This document shows, piece by piece, positions 28,756 through 41,035 of a stretch of 64,000 nucleotides of DNA (its first letter is position 1; each line of letters starts with the position of its first letter). The DNA lies in the NCBI GenBank assembly GCA_039519185.1, contig CM076851.1, positions 54,542,751 to 54,606,750 of the forward strand. Direction: 5' to 3'. The translations under genes were made by a program, and so were the position numbers. The notes under the pieces are model-generated. The model was not told the origin of the DNA, searched no databases, and saw only the letters and a list, made by a program, of their open reading frames with translations. Source of the DNA: Astragalus membranaceus. Taxonomy: Eukaryota > Streptophyta > Magnoliopsida > Fabales > Fabaceae.

Positions 28756-31600
28756 TGTAACACCCCGGTATTTCTTTAACAAAGAAATACCTAAATATAC
28801 AATTTGGTATAAATCAGAGTATAAAAATTCCTGTTCAGATATACATCTTTACAAGAAACAGCGGAAACTAAAAAAATATAACATGATACAAGTTCGAGTC
28901 ATAAGACCGAATACAGAGACTACATCAGAAGAATCCAAAACACAGATGGAAGATTTCATCTCCAGCTTCTCCTCGAGCCTGACGACTAACTGTGCCGCCT
29001 GCTGTCCTTATAACCTGTTCTCTGTAAAAACAACAAATATGGATTGGGTGAGATAACATTATCTCAGTGAGTCCTACCGTGCCCCCTCACCGACACTCGG
29101 TTCAATTTATTAAACCGTCATCAACTATAGATGATTAGCTATCATAAGCTACCAATCGAAATGCCAAACAAATCGTGTTCTCAAATAAGTTTTCTTTAGT
29201 TAACACAACCCGAGATATAATGCCAGACAACTTGATTGCCCAATATCTACGGTAATTCCCGAGATATAATGCCAGACAATCTAGTTTGCCCAATATCTAC
29301 GGTAATCTCCAATTCGGAGTTCTATCCGAATAATGCCAGGGTTCTAGTTTAGCATAAATCGGCTGTACAACGACTACGAATCCCGATAACCCACGAATTG
29401 ACCATGCCAAAACGTATACAAGGCCTAGGTAAGGGGTCATGACTACCCTCCCTAGCTAGTATGCTACTTGTCGGGTCGTCACCCAACGCGATACATATGA
29501 CAATACGTATCAATTCTCGAGAGTTAGATAATTTATATCTTTTCGATCACCAAAGGATCAATCACATAATAATTGGATAAACAATATCCATATCGATCTA
29601 TCACCCGTTTAGATGAATTCAATAGTTAGACATCCGGCGTTATAATCATACACAATGACATATATAGTTATATATATATATATATATATTTAGTCAATCC
29701 ATCAATCGGTGTACCCACACGTATACTAGGGTTTCGGTTTTTCAATCAAATAGGCTTTCAAAGCTCTTTTTCAAAATCATGAGTTGAACAAGTTAAGAAT
29801 TAGGTTTTCAGTAAGGCAATTCCTTTTTAAATGTTTGAGAAAGAGATTAGAAAAGGTTCGGGATCAAACGGAACGACGAAATGAGAAAACAGAAACCGGT
29901 GACAGAAGCTCACGCACGGTCCCTGCCTAGGGGCGCACGACCCGTGCGTGATTTACCAGAATCACACAATCCAAACCGAAAGGGGCGCACGGCCCGTGCC
30001 CAGGGGCGCACGGTCCAGGCGTCCCGTTATTTTTCTAATTAGGCCAACCCGTAGTAGGCGCGCGGTTCGTGCCCAAGGGCGCACGGTCCGTGCGACCTGT
30101 GTCTGTTTCCGAAAATTCACCTATTTCTCAATTCCGCTTTCCGTTTTCGCCCGATTCGATTTCTGATATCGATCACTCCTGAAACTCAAAAAATGCCAAA
30201 TATTCCAGATAGTATACAAATAATTTCATTTCTAAGATTTAATCACAATTTCATAAATTGTTCAACAATTCCATAAAAACTGTAAAAACGCGATATTTCT
30301 CAAAAACGGTTTTCGGTTCCAAAATCTTTCGAAAACCGATATATTTTCAAGACACGTAAAAATATCCCTATCCATGAGTAGAACTCACCCGGTTGACGAT
30401 CTCGCGAGAAATCACGCCGGAGCCTGGACGACCGGACCGTAACCACTCGAACAATCCTCGTAGTCACGTACACGCTCCGAATGCCTCCGCAACTGAATTC
30501 AGAAACCAACACCCCTCTTGATACTGACTTCCTTCCCGGTGCATAGAATTTGTGTTTCTCGACACTTTGACGACTCGACCCCGAATCCGTCGAACCAACA
30601 TTCCCAGCTTTATTTCTGTTTTTTCAGCATCAGGATTCAGTTTTGCAACAGGCATAACTTGGTCAATCTGTGACCAAAACTATCCAAACCGATGCTCATT
30701 GTGAAGGTAATTTCGTCTACTTTCAAATGGTCAAGGATTCACACGCATGCATCCAGTGGTTTGGGAGATATCACCAAGACAAGATGGCTGGTCCAGGATA
30801 GTGCTTGATTCTAAAACCGTAACTTGGGGACATGATATCTCCTTCATTTCTCCATGAAATCATACGGTTCGTGTGCCCAAAATGAAGATCTTTGTGTCTA
30901 GTTTTCAGAGGGACAAAAATCACGATCATCGGAGTAGTGTACAGCGAGATACGATGAAAACAATGAAGGTGGGTAAAACGGGTTTTACCCAGAATTTCTA
31001 TTGAACTTAACACATCCATTTCAATCCTTTGCAAATCACGAATCTGGGTTCCACCCCCTGCACCAGCAGCTTTAAAATCTTCAATTAACTTTCTAATCCA
31101 CAATGTGGGTTTAGTTTTTTCCTTCCATCTAGTCCCACCTGATCATGCATGACCAACTAGCATCCAACTTCACCATGCATCTCACTTGGAGCTTAACATT
31201 TCGAAAATGGAGAAAAGGAAAGGAGTAGGAATCAGGTTCTGAAGCTTTATATTAAATGAAAGAGGATGGAAAATGGAGTGAAGAGGTGAAGGAATAACCT
31301 ACATGCAACCAAGTTCAAGGGTGGATCCCCTCCTTTCTCTCCTCCTTCGCATCCTTCCTTCTTCTCCCCTTTCTTCAGTTTTCTGTACATGGCTGATACA
31401 TTAAAGGGGTGAAAAGACAATTTTTCCCCTCAGCTTAATTCTTCCTTTAAATCGTGATTTAATCATAATTCGACGGAGACGTTTAAACTCGACCGTTTTC
31501 CTCGACTATTCCTCACCGAGACACGACTAATTATTCCCACAAATAATTAAGTCGGTCTTAGGCTTCATAGTACGAGTCTTTAAAAATTAGGGATGTTACA
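28756..31600 (-). repeat. LTR a (3' LTR) of the Tekay-like complex
   Basis: 2845 bp. Contains a (TA)n tract (29660-29692) and the palindromic GC block (29911-30097). It holds about 345 bp (near 30356-30700) that LTR c lacks. The polypurine tract (AAAAGTGGGGGTGAT on minus) abuts at 31601-31615. Confidence 0.88.
29911..30097. repeat. GC-rich palindromic block in LTR a
   Basis: Four to six GCGCACG/CGTGCG inverted repeats, as in 3465-3660, some decayed by C-to-T or G-to-A-like changes at CpG sites. Confidence 0.85.
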
Positions 31601-31649
31601 ATCACCCCCACTTTTAAAAATTTTGTCCTCAAAATTGACAAGACGAACC

Positions 31650-31921
31650 TTAAGCAAAAAGATACTCATATCGGGTCATCATGTCCTCTTCCAATTCCCA
31701 AGTAGCCTCTTCGGCTGAGAAGCCTCCCCAGAGTACCTTGACAATCGGAATAGTCCTTGACTTCAATGTCTTCATGCCACGCCCTAGGATATGACTAGGA
31801 TAAGGTTGGAATGATAAATCCGGTCGAAGATCGATCGTTTCAACGCTCAACGGCCGAAGTGGATCGGGAATACATTTTCTCAACTGAGACACGTGAAAGA
31901 CATCATGACGATACAGACTTT
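31650..31921 (-). pseudogene. Integrase tail with chromodomain, Tekay-like pol remnant
   Basis: About 90 codons end at a stop at 31650. The upstream end has His-Asp-Val-Phe-His-Val-Ser-Gln-Leu-Arg-Lys, the block after the integrase core in chromoviruses. The downstream part has Ile-Pro-Ile-Val-Lys-Val-Leu-Trp-Gly-Gly and Glu-Glu-Ala-Thr-Trp-Glu-Leu-Glu, the chromodomain-like tail. The rest of gag-pol is missing, replaced by about 3.2 kb of noncoding DNA. The element is non-autonomous. The short distance to the polypurine tract (31601) is normal for this lineage. Confidence 0.85.
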
Positions 31922-32464
31922 CTTGGGAAATTAACTATTCCGACCTCTTGAAAGCTGACACTAATTGTTATGGACAATGGAATGCCTACAATCTGTTGAG
32001 GACACGAACTCATAGTTATGGTATCCACACATCCTGCACTATCGACGTCAGGAACTCGGAAGGTTTCGGCCTAGCTGTAGCTTGAATTGGAACGAAACAA
32101 TGAATTTAAGAGAATTTCTTTGGAATCAAACCATACGATCTCCAGAAGAAAAGTTTTCTTCTCTTCCCGAGTTACGCTCACATAGGCGCTTGACTCATTT
32201 TACTAAAAATCTCGACTGAAGCAAACAGAGTTATTTTATAAAACAGGCTGACTTTCAGTCCAAGGAATCCAGAAACGATTTTTCCCTGCAACCGAATCCA
32301 GGAAAAAGTCTAAAATAGTAGTAAAAAATTCTTTCATTAAATCAGTTCCAAAACTTGAAAGTACAATAGTTCCATTTGAATGAATTTTTTTTTTCAATGG
32401 GGTTTCTAATGACGATAGTTTGAAAATACGACTATCCCAAAAGTTAATTCACCCCGACTTATAG
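31922..32464 (-). mobile_element. Tekay-like interior 1, noncoding
   Basis: No ORF of note. Sister sequence at 40262-40712 and 44531-44638. Confidence 0.6.
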
Positions 32465-33028
32465 ATGACCTTACTCAATGCACGACGGTTCAACAAAGCG
32501 GAATCTCATTCTCCGATATTTAAAATTTACGAGTTTGAAAGTGAGAGTAGAAGTGTTACTTTGTTGAAACCAGCCATTTGTGCGATCAAGATCTCACAAA
32601 CTTCTATTATCATGCTTGAATTCGGTTCCGTTAAGACAAAACAATTGGGTTCGTTCGAGGAAGGGATCGGGAAGGACATTGAGCCGAAATAGAAACCGGG
32701 TATTTGTTTTAAAATTTTCCCAAGCCGCTATTCTATTCGATTCAATTCATTTCCCTTCAATTCCTTTCTCGAATCAGTCCAAGATAAAACTTCGAGGTTA
32801 GAACAAAGGCTTGTGTTTCGTGACAAAAATAGACACGACTCAATTGTCTCAAGAGACAACACAATGGCAATAGGATGCACTATCAAGGACTCATGTGTTA
32901 TACACTCACTTTCCGATCATTTAGTCTCAGTCCGACATACAGTTCATCCTCAGACATTCTTCCATCATACGGGTGTAGTGGGTGAAAAGGGAAAAGCGCT
33001 ACACGTACCCAACTCATTAGATTCTTAG
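32465..33028 (+). pseudogene. Antisense ORF of Tekay-like interior, copy 1 (stopped)
   Basis: Plus-strand frame opposite to the element's sense strand. It is open from 32465 to a TAG at 32690-32692 and open again from 32813 to 33028. Copy 2 (44639-45202) is open throughout with 187 codons. No family is recognised. Confidence 0.45.
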
Positions 33029-35172
33029 AAAGCCTCGTGTACTGGCTAAATCAGACAACTCTGAATTCAGTACATACTTGCTTTATTGACATCTTGCCGA
33101 TAGATTATTAGAATGGTGAAACTAGCTTCGATCCATCCGATGGATCAAAGTCATAACAACTTACTGTCAACCCTAACGGGATCCAGATTAACGATTGGAG
33201 TTTCACTTCAGTAGCGGAAGCTTGAGCACTAGAAATGCCGAAAGATGATTGCCTTAACGTGGCTTGATACTTCTCCAACTAGCTATTATATTCACGTGTT
33301 ACCTAGCCTTCCATTACTTCCGAGCAAACGTTTGAGTAACCCACGTCTTCGGTTATCTTAGAAACATTTCTAGCATCTTAGGTAGTCACCGGTACAACCG
33401 ATGTTTTAACTAACCCAAAATAATGATAAGGGTGCGTCTTTCAGGATTGTCTAAGTTAACGACTTATCCAATCACAGTTGTCTTTCTAGATCAACTAGGC
33501 TTTGAATTTTGATACCTATCTTTCATAGATATTGATTACTCGGACCTTAAGGAGATGCGAATTTCGATATTAGGAATCTTACTAGAATGACATAAGGTTT
33601 TCTTTAGAAGTTACGATTTAGTGCCATCCTATTCAAATCCTTGGTTTCTCGATTAACTTCAGCGTAGCAATTATTCTCGGATTAGTCACGAAATTGAAAT
33701 TGCGGTGGCACCAGGGAATTTTGAAAACAAAAGGTTATTTTGGGAATCACACGAGCACACCATGAGTGTCTCCGTATTGATTCGTTGAAATTGGATTTAT
33801 CCTTTAGGATTTTCTTTGGCCCAGCTTCTTTCCGAACTTCCGCGACTATCCAGACATAATTATTACATTACATTAATCAAGACGACTTCAGGACGGGTTC
33901 TACTCCCATGACAACATCATGTTCGCCACGGAGGTGACTTCAAGCTCCTCGTTTTTCCAACCAGTTAGTTGGGGTCTTAGAGATTAAGATTTCGGAATCA
34001 CTTCTAATGGTTGAATGGCCATCACTACTAATGGCAATTACTGGAAGTAGGTTTCTTGGAAAAACTTACAGTAAACACCATTCTGAACAGGTGTCTAAGA
34101 GTCTAAACTGACTGATTAGAGTTCTTTTTTCCAATTTCCCGTACAACAGGGAGGTTCACATTCCACGAATTCTCAGTGTTTACGGTTCAGGTTTAAAACA
34201 AAATTATACTTCACAATACAATTGTAGATACGGTTCACAACCCATTCATCGGTGTAGATATTTTCGTTAGCTTTCCAACGCCTCTTGGAACATAAAAATC
34301 AGAGTTCCGGAGCAGAAGTTACGAACAAAATGAGTCGGAAGACTAACGAGAATTTCTCACAGACCGTGATTGGAGTGCTTCCAGCAGCGGATTGAAATAA
34401 GGTCACTTCTACCAATTCCACATACTGATCTGCTTTGAAGGATTTGATTCATAATTCCTGATCGGGACTTAACCTGATCGGCACTTATGATTCCACTAGT
34501 CAATACTGACGACGGAGTATCTTTACTCAATTGGCTTTGTCATCTGTCACATTGTGACTCGGAAGAAGAAGAATTGGAATCTATGCTTAAAATTTACCGA
34601 TAAGGATTTTCCTTGACTGCTGCCCTAACTGGGATTGACTGACACCAGATGGTAAGATTTATGATGAAAACGATATCTCGAAAACTGACACGCTGACTAA
34701 ATAAAGTCAGGGTTTCGGGTGTTAACTAGTCTGATAGCTTTCAGTACACTGACATTGCTATTGCCCAAAGGCTTCGCTTGATTTTTACTCCTCGATAAGA
34801 TCTCTGACGTTTCATGCCGCGATTCACTAGCCGCATTCGATTCATTTACCGAACAGCCGCCCACAGTTTCCTCGAACCATCGCGGATGCCCATCATTGTT
34901 TTCAATTGTCATATGTAGCCCTCTGCTCCTGCCGCGCGCTCTGATGAAACGAGAAGGCTGAGAATCCTATGGTGTAGGGTTTCGGACATTTTCGGGGCTG
35001 AGGCAACTATCTGTCATAATTTTCAGTACTTTACATGAAACATTGAGTGGATCCTGACTCAATACGTCACATAATATACTAAAAAGGTCTGACATATAAT
35101 TGTCTAAGTCCCTAGCTGACTCGATCCTATACTCTCGACCCGAAGGTCACTACGTCCGACAATGCCGAACCT
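33029..35172 (-). mobile_element. Tekay-like interior 1, 5' noncoding part
   Basis: Only short ORFs, for example 71 codons at 34697-34912 on the minus strand, which has a stop in copy 2. No gag capsid or zinc-knuckle motif is seen. Confidence 0.6.
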
Positions 35173-35183
35173 CTCTGATACCA
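35173..35183 (-). other. Primer-binding site, initiator-Met type (copy 1)
   Basis: The minus strand reads TGGTATCAGAG, two bases after LTR b. This is the usual initiator-methionine tRNA site of chromoviruses. Confidence 0.88.
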
Positions 35184-35185
35184 AA

Positions 35186-36331
35186 TGTAACACCCCGGTA
35201 TTTCTTTAACAAAGAAATACCTAAATATACAATTTGGTATAAATCAGAGTATAAAAATTCCTGTTCAGATATACATCTTTACAAGAAACAGCGGAAACTA
35301 AAAAAATATAACATGATACAAGTTCGAGTCATAAGACCGAATACAGAGACTACATCAGAAGAATCCAAAACACAGATGGAAGATTTCATCTCCAACTTCT
35401 CCTCGAGGCTGACGACTAACTGTGCCGCCTGCTGTCCTTATAACTTGTTCTCTGTAAAAACAACAAATATGGATTGGGTGAGATAACATTATCTCAGTGA
35501 GTCCTACCGTGCCCCCTCACCGACACTCGGTTCAATTTATTAAACCGTCATCAACTATAGATGATTAGCTATCATAAGCTACCAATCGAAATGCCAAACA
35601 AATCGTGTTCTCAAATAAGTTTTCTTTAGTTAACACAACCCGAGATATAATGCCAGACAACTTGATTGCCCAATATCTATGGTAATTCCTGAGATATAAT
35701 GCCAGACAATCTAGTTTGCCCAATATCTACGGTAATCCCCAATTCGGAGTTCTATCCGAATAATGCCAGGGTTCTAGTTTAGCATAAATCGGCTGTACAA
35801 CGACTACGAATCCCGATAACCCACGAATTGACCACGCCAAAACGTATACAAGGCCTAGGTAAGGGGTCATGACTACCCTCCCTAGCTAGTATGCTACTTG
35901 TCGGGTTGTCACCCAACGCGATACATATGACAATACGTATCAATTCTCGAGAGTTAGATAATTTATATCTTTTCGATCACCAAAGGATCAATCACATAAT
36001 AATTGGATAAACAATATCCATATCGATCTATAACCCGTTTAGATGAATTCAATAGTTAGACATCCGGCGTTATAATCATACACAATGACATATATAGTTA
36101 TATATATATTTAGTCAATCCATCAATCGGTGTACCCACACGTATACTAGGGTTTCGGTTTTTCAATCAAATAGGCTTTCAAAGCTCTTTTTCAAAGTCAT
36201 GAGTTGAACAAGTTAAGAATAAGGTTTTCAGTAAGGCAATTCCTTTTTAAATGTTTGAGAAAGAGATTAGAAAAGGTTCGGGATCAAACGGAACGACGAA
36301 ATGAGAAAACGGAAACCGGTGACAGAAGCTC
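35186..36331 (-). repeat. LTR b, truncated at the palindromic block
   Basis: Close to LTR a from 28756 up to GACAGAAGCTCA (36321-36332). It then breaks off exactly where the GC palindromes begin in LTR a and c. Its (TA)n tract is the shortest of the three. Confidence 0.87.
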
Positions 36332-37293
36332 ATGTTTTTGAAAAGGGCTTCGAAAGCATAATTGATTGAAAAAACAAAACCCTAGTATACGTGTGGGTAC
36401 ACCGACTGATGGACTGACTGAATATATATGTTTGTATTTGTCAAATGAAAATGATTATAATGCCGGAGGTCTAACTTATGAATTCCTCAAAACGGGTTAT
36501 AGATCGATATGGATATTGTTATCCAATTATTATGTAATTGATCCATTTGGTGATCGAAAAGATATAAATTATCTAACTCTCGAGAATTTGATGCATATTG
36601 TCATATGTATTGCTTTGTGTGACGACCCGACAAGTAGCATACTAGGGAGGGTAGTCATGACCCCTTACCTAGGCCCTGTATACGTTTTGGCGTGGTCAAT
36701 TCGTGGGTTATCGGGATTCGTAGTCGTTGTACAGCCGATTTATGCTAAACTAAAATGAAAACACGTTTTGCCGGGATTCGTAGTCGTTGTACAGTCGGCA
36801 TTTCGATTTATAGCTTATGATTCGGGATTCGTAGTCGTTGTACAGCCGTTTCATGTTAAGCTAAGATAAGAACACGATTTGCTTGGCATTTCGATTAATA
36901 AATAAGACATTGTTATGTCAGATTTTGTTGTAACGGTTTAATAATTGAACCGAGTGTCAGTGAGGGGGCACGGTAGGACTCACTGAGACAAGTTGTCTCA
37001 CCCAATCCATATTTGTTGTTTTTACAGAGAGCAGGTCATAAGGACAGCAGGCGGCACAGTTAGTTGTCAGGCTCGAGGAGAAGTTGGAGATGAAATCTTC
37101 CATCTGTGTTTTGGATTCTTCTGATGTAGTCTCTGTATTCGGTCTTATGACTCGAACTTGTATCATGTTATATTTTTATAGTTTCCGTTGTTTCTTGTAA
37201 AGATGTATATCTGAACAGGAATTTTTATACTCTGATTTATACCAAATTGTATATTTAGGTATTTCCTTGTTAAAGAAATACCGGGGTGTTACA
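36332..37293 (+). repeat. Inverted Tekay-like LTR fragment
   Basis: The complement of an LTR end: it runs from the part equivalent to about 29770 back to the terminus and finishes ...GGGGTGTTACA at 37293. With LTR b it forms a large inverted repeat of about 1 kb per arm. A 130-codon plus-strand ORF (36366-36758) is LTR sequence. It carries an extra partial repeat of GGGATTCGTAGTCGTTGTAC (three copies, 36710-36860). Confidence 0.87.
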
Positions 37294-37442
37294 TTAGCCA
37301 CTAGCGACGATGGGTTGAAAATGATTTTAGAAAGGAAAAGGTTTTTGTTCTGAGAATGATCTTGGTTTGCAAAAGTGATTCTTTTTTGTTATGAAAATAA
37401 CTCTTTTCTTTTTATTATGAAAATGCTAAACTTTTTTATGGG

Positions 37443-37770
37443 TGCGCTTGACGAGAATGTGACTCGCTCCTACGTATCCCAAATGGGAATCAAAGCGACG
37501 TAGTTCTAACGAGCCTTGAAAATGAAAGTCTTTTGCTTTGGTTTTGAAAAGTGAAGGGCGCTCATGATGATCAAAGGTTATGGGTGATCATCACTAACAC
37601 TTGCTATGACTTTTGATGCTTAGGAGAATATCTTTTGAAATTGAAAGCATTCATGATAATCAAACTAACAAAGGTTATGGGTGATTATCACTAGTAGCTT
37701 ATGAAAACATCTTTTTTTGAAATTTAGGCTCTTAGGACAACCAAACTAACAAAGGTTATGGGTGATTGTC
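37443..37770 (-). ncRNA. Hairpin cluster in Ogre/Tat-like LTR fragment
   Basis: A two-hairpin module at 37443-37507 (stems TCCCA/TGGGA and CGAG/CTCG). Then second-type hairpins with sense-strand stems GATGATC/GATCATC (37586-37592 and 37566-37572), GATAATC/GATTATC (37683-37689 and 37655-37661) and GACAATC/GGTTGTC (37764 and 37736 region, one G-U on the sense strand). Confidence 0.75.
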
Positions 37771-39109
37771 ACTAGTCACCATTTTCATGCTAAATTATTT
37801 AGAAAAGAAAGCAATGAATGCAAATCGAATCCTTAGGCAAGCAACAATCTCATTTGAATTCTTGAGCAAATATTAGCCTAGACTACACATGTTAGACCAC
37901 GACACATAAATAGGCAAAGAAGGAACTTGAATTGGGCATTAAGCAAAAATACAAGAGTGGGCAAGATTGAACCTAAATGGACATCTAGTGGAAGATGCTA
38001 GGCGAGAACCATATTCAAATATTTCTACAAAACGCAAGGGAATCTAAATGCACATCTAGTGGAAGATGCAATGTAAGGAATGGGCCTATCTAAGTATTAA
38101 TGATTCCACATGAGAGTAGACAAGGAAGTGGTAGGCACAAATGAATTCAAGCATCTAATCTCATAAACCCTAATTTCTTTCTAATATGCCAAACTAACCA
38201 TAAACCCTAAATCTCATTTTATTCATGAAAACACAAGATAATGCAAGGGAACAACATAGATTAATCTTTTTGCAAGGATTCACATGATCAAGCAAAGAAA
38301 TGCATAAAAATCACATAAACCCTAATTTTCTCTAAGGTGCGAAAAGAACATGAGCTTAAAACACCACTTTATTCATGAAAATGCAAGCAATAAGTGAAAT
38401 AGCACCAACATACAATTTATTCCAAAAGGGAGAAGCATTTCAAGCACCCAAGCCTCCCAAAGTGCTTGCCAAAATACTTGAAATGCATTTCTCCTTCGAC
38501 AACAACAATTATACTAACATATTTACATAAGATGTGACTTTAAATGTAATGCTTGGTATGCAAAAACAAATTGATAATCTACATTTTTGGTGCTAAAACT
38601 TTGATGATGATGCTAGGATTCAAGAATATACCTCAACTCCAAGCTAAATAAGCAAGAAATAAGATGAATGAGTGCTAAGCCACTTGAATCTACTCTTTAA
38701 TCTTCAACTTTGGGCTTGATTCTAGAGATTTGGAGATGAATCTTTGAGAAGAATGCAAGAATGATGAGGGGGATGTTGAAGTAAAACAAAGGGTGTAAAT
38801 AGCACTATGGGCTTTTAAGAAAATAAAATAAAAAAGGCAAAATGGGGTTGTATGTGAGTAGAACAGGGGGTGTATATATCATTCTGGATTTTTTAAATTA
38901 AAAAAAAAAAGAAATTGGGTGGTATTATCAAAAGGGGTGGTGCGAATATCAACCTGACTAAACTTAAAAAAACAAAGCAAATAATAAAATGGATGAGAAG
39001 CATATAAACTTAACAAAAACTAAGCCTAATCTTTCACTACTCAAACTAGCGCAGCATCAACAAGGCATGGAAAGAGAGAGAGTGAGTTTTGCCATGAGAG
39101 AAAGAGAGT

Positions 39110-39345
39110 TTTTTTGTGGTGAGGTGGTGTTGTGGTGTTGTGAGTGGTGGTTGTTGTGTGGTAGTTGTTCTTGTAGAGATGGTTGTGGGGTAGTGGTGGT
39201 GATGTGGTTATGGTGGTTGTTGGGTAGTGGTGGTGATGAGTGTTGTTGTGGTGGTTGTTGGGTAGTGGTGGTGATGAGTGTTGTTGTGGTGGTTGTTGTT
39301 CTTGTAGAGATGGTTGTGGTGGTGTTTTATAGTGTAGTGTTGTAG
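39110..39345. repeat. GGT/TGG-rich low-complexity tract
   Basis: Imperfect repeats of TGTTGTGGTGG and TAGTGGTGGTGATG units. The Val/Cys/Trp-rich ORF across it (38989-39345) is a consequence of composition. Confidence 0.85.
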
Positions 39346-41035
39346 GAGTGGTGGTTGTGGGTGAAGAGTTTATGATGATGGTGAGTGAAGGAGAAAACTC
39401 TACTACTCTCTTTTTTCTTGTATTCTTCTCCTCCCTTTCCTTTTTATTCTCTGTTTCTTTTCTCCTCCCCCCTTCTGTGTGTGTTGTGTATTTAATTTTT
39501 TTTCTTTCCTTTGTTCCCAGCCCCCTCCCCCTACGGTTCCCTCTGTTTGTTTTCTCCCCCTTTTCTTTATTTCATCCCTTTCTCTGTTTGTGTGTTACTG
39601 TATTTATAATGGGGTTTTTGTGGTGTAGGTGTGGATGTGGAGTAGAGGAGCAAAGCTCACGAGAGACAATGGTACCAAACAGCCTCTGAATAAAACAGCA
39701 GGAATGCATATGGTTTTTTGCTCAAAATGGAAGAGAAAAGAGACAAGGAAAAAGAAGACATGAGCTCTATTCTTGAAATAGAGAAGCTGGACAGCAACTC
39801 AACAACAACAATAAGCAGCAGCAGCGCAACAACTGCTCTCTTTTTTGTTTTTATTTTAAAATTTTGTACATTTTGCTTTTAATCTTTTTGTCTATATATG
39901 TAACAAAAGTTGACTATGTATTTGTACCAAATTAAAAGAAAAACTGTTTATAAAAATAAAAAGTAATTTTTGAAATTTGATTTTTTTGTATAAAAAATGA
40001 TTGATAAACTAATAAAAATACATGGATAACAATGATCGGTAATGAAACAAATACGCGTAAACGATGAGATGCCAGCGCGCATGCGCAACGAGTATCACAA
40101 CGCTCACACTACTAAAAATGATACACGCAACAAACGAGAATAAAAATTGTACGAGATACATATTTTTGTACTCTTTTGAAAACAAGAAAAATATCCGTTA
40201 AAATTGGGCATTCACAAAAATACAATTTTTTCAATTAGGCGGACAAAATTGGGGTATGACAATCATGACGATACAGACTTTCTTCGGAAATTAACTATTA
40301 CGACCTCTTGAAAGCTGACACTAATTGTTATGGACAATGGAATGCCTACAATCTGTTGAGGACACGAACTCATAGTTATGGTATCCACACATCCTGCACT
40401 ATCGAAGTCAGGAACTCGGAAGGTTTCGGCCTAGCCGTAGCTTGAATTGGAAAGAAACGATGACTTTAAGAGAATTTCTTTGGAATCAAACCATACGATC
40501 TCCAGAAGAAAAGTTTTCTTCTCTTCCCGAGTTATGCTCACATAGGCGCTTGACTCATTTTACTAAAAATCTCGACTGAAGCAAATAGAGTTATTTTATA
40601 AAACAGGTTGACTTTCAGTCCAAGGAATCCAGAAACGATTTTTCCCTGCAACCGAATCCAGGAAAAAGTCTAAAATAATAGTAAAATATTCTTTCGTTAA
40701 ATCAGTTCCAAAACTTGTGTTGCGCCCGTAAAAGTATTTGAGGGGATCTTTCTTCGTTTACAACTTTTTTAAAACAATGAAGTCGCCACCAATATTTTTT
40801 AAGGTAAAACATTGAAAAAACCTTTTTTGGAAAGCAACGGCCTTTTGGAAACCGGAAAATTTGGGTTCGGGGGTCGGTTAGGCATGGGGAAGGTATTAGC
40901 ACCCCACACCTCCTTTCTACCGAAAGGGAACCTTTAACTAAACGTGTGGTTTTAAGTGTTGATTTGGAAAATACTTAAATTTACTTCTTTATTGAAAAGG
41001 GAAATGAGAAGACTTAATGAAAATTTTTATTTTTA

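Larger units (their letters stand above)
37296..40261 (-). mobile_element. Ogre/Tat-like LTR fragment
   Basis: Ends GGACAAAATTGGGGTATGACA-type at 40261, the complement of the family's TGTCATACCCC start, so its sense strand is minus. The U5 end (about 700 bp) is lost at 37296. It has a minus-strand TATAAATA (39601-39608). Downstream of it in the transcript are a two-hairpin module (37443-37507) and three second-type hairpins (37566-37770). Its U3 holds a GGT/TGG-rich tract (39110-39345). Confidence 0.85.

Noticed and set aside
36366..36758. 130-codon ORF, similar to the 80-codon minus-strand ORF at 2965-3207
   Set aside because: Both are the same LTR segment in different copies. Conservation follows LTR homology, and other copies carry stops.
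38989..39345. 118-codon Val/Cys/Trp-rich ORF
   Set aside because: A consequence of the GGT/TGG low-complexity tract in U3 of an LTR.
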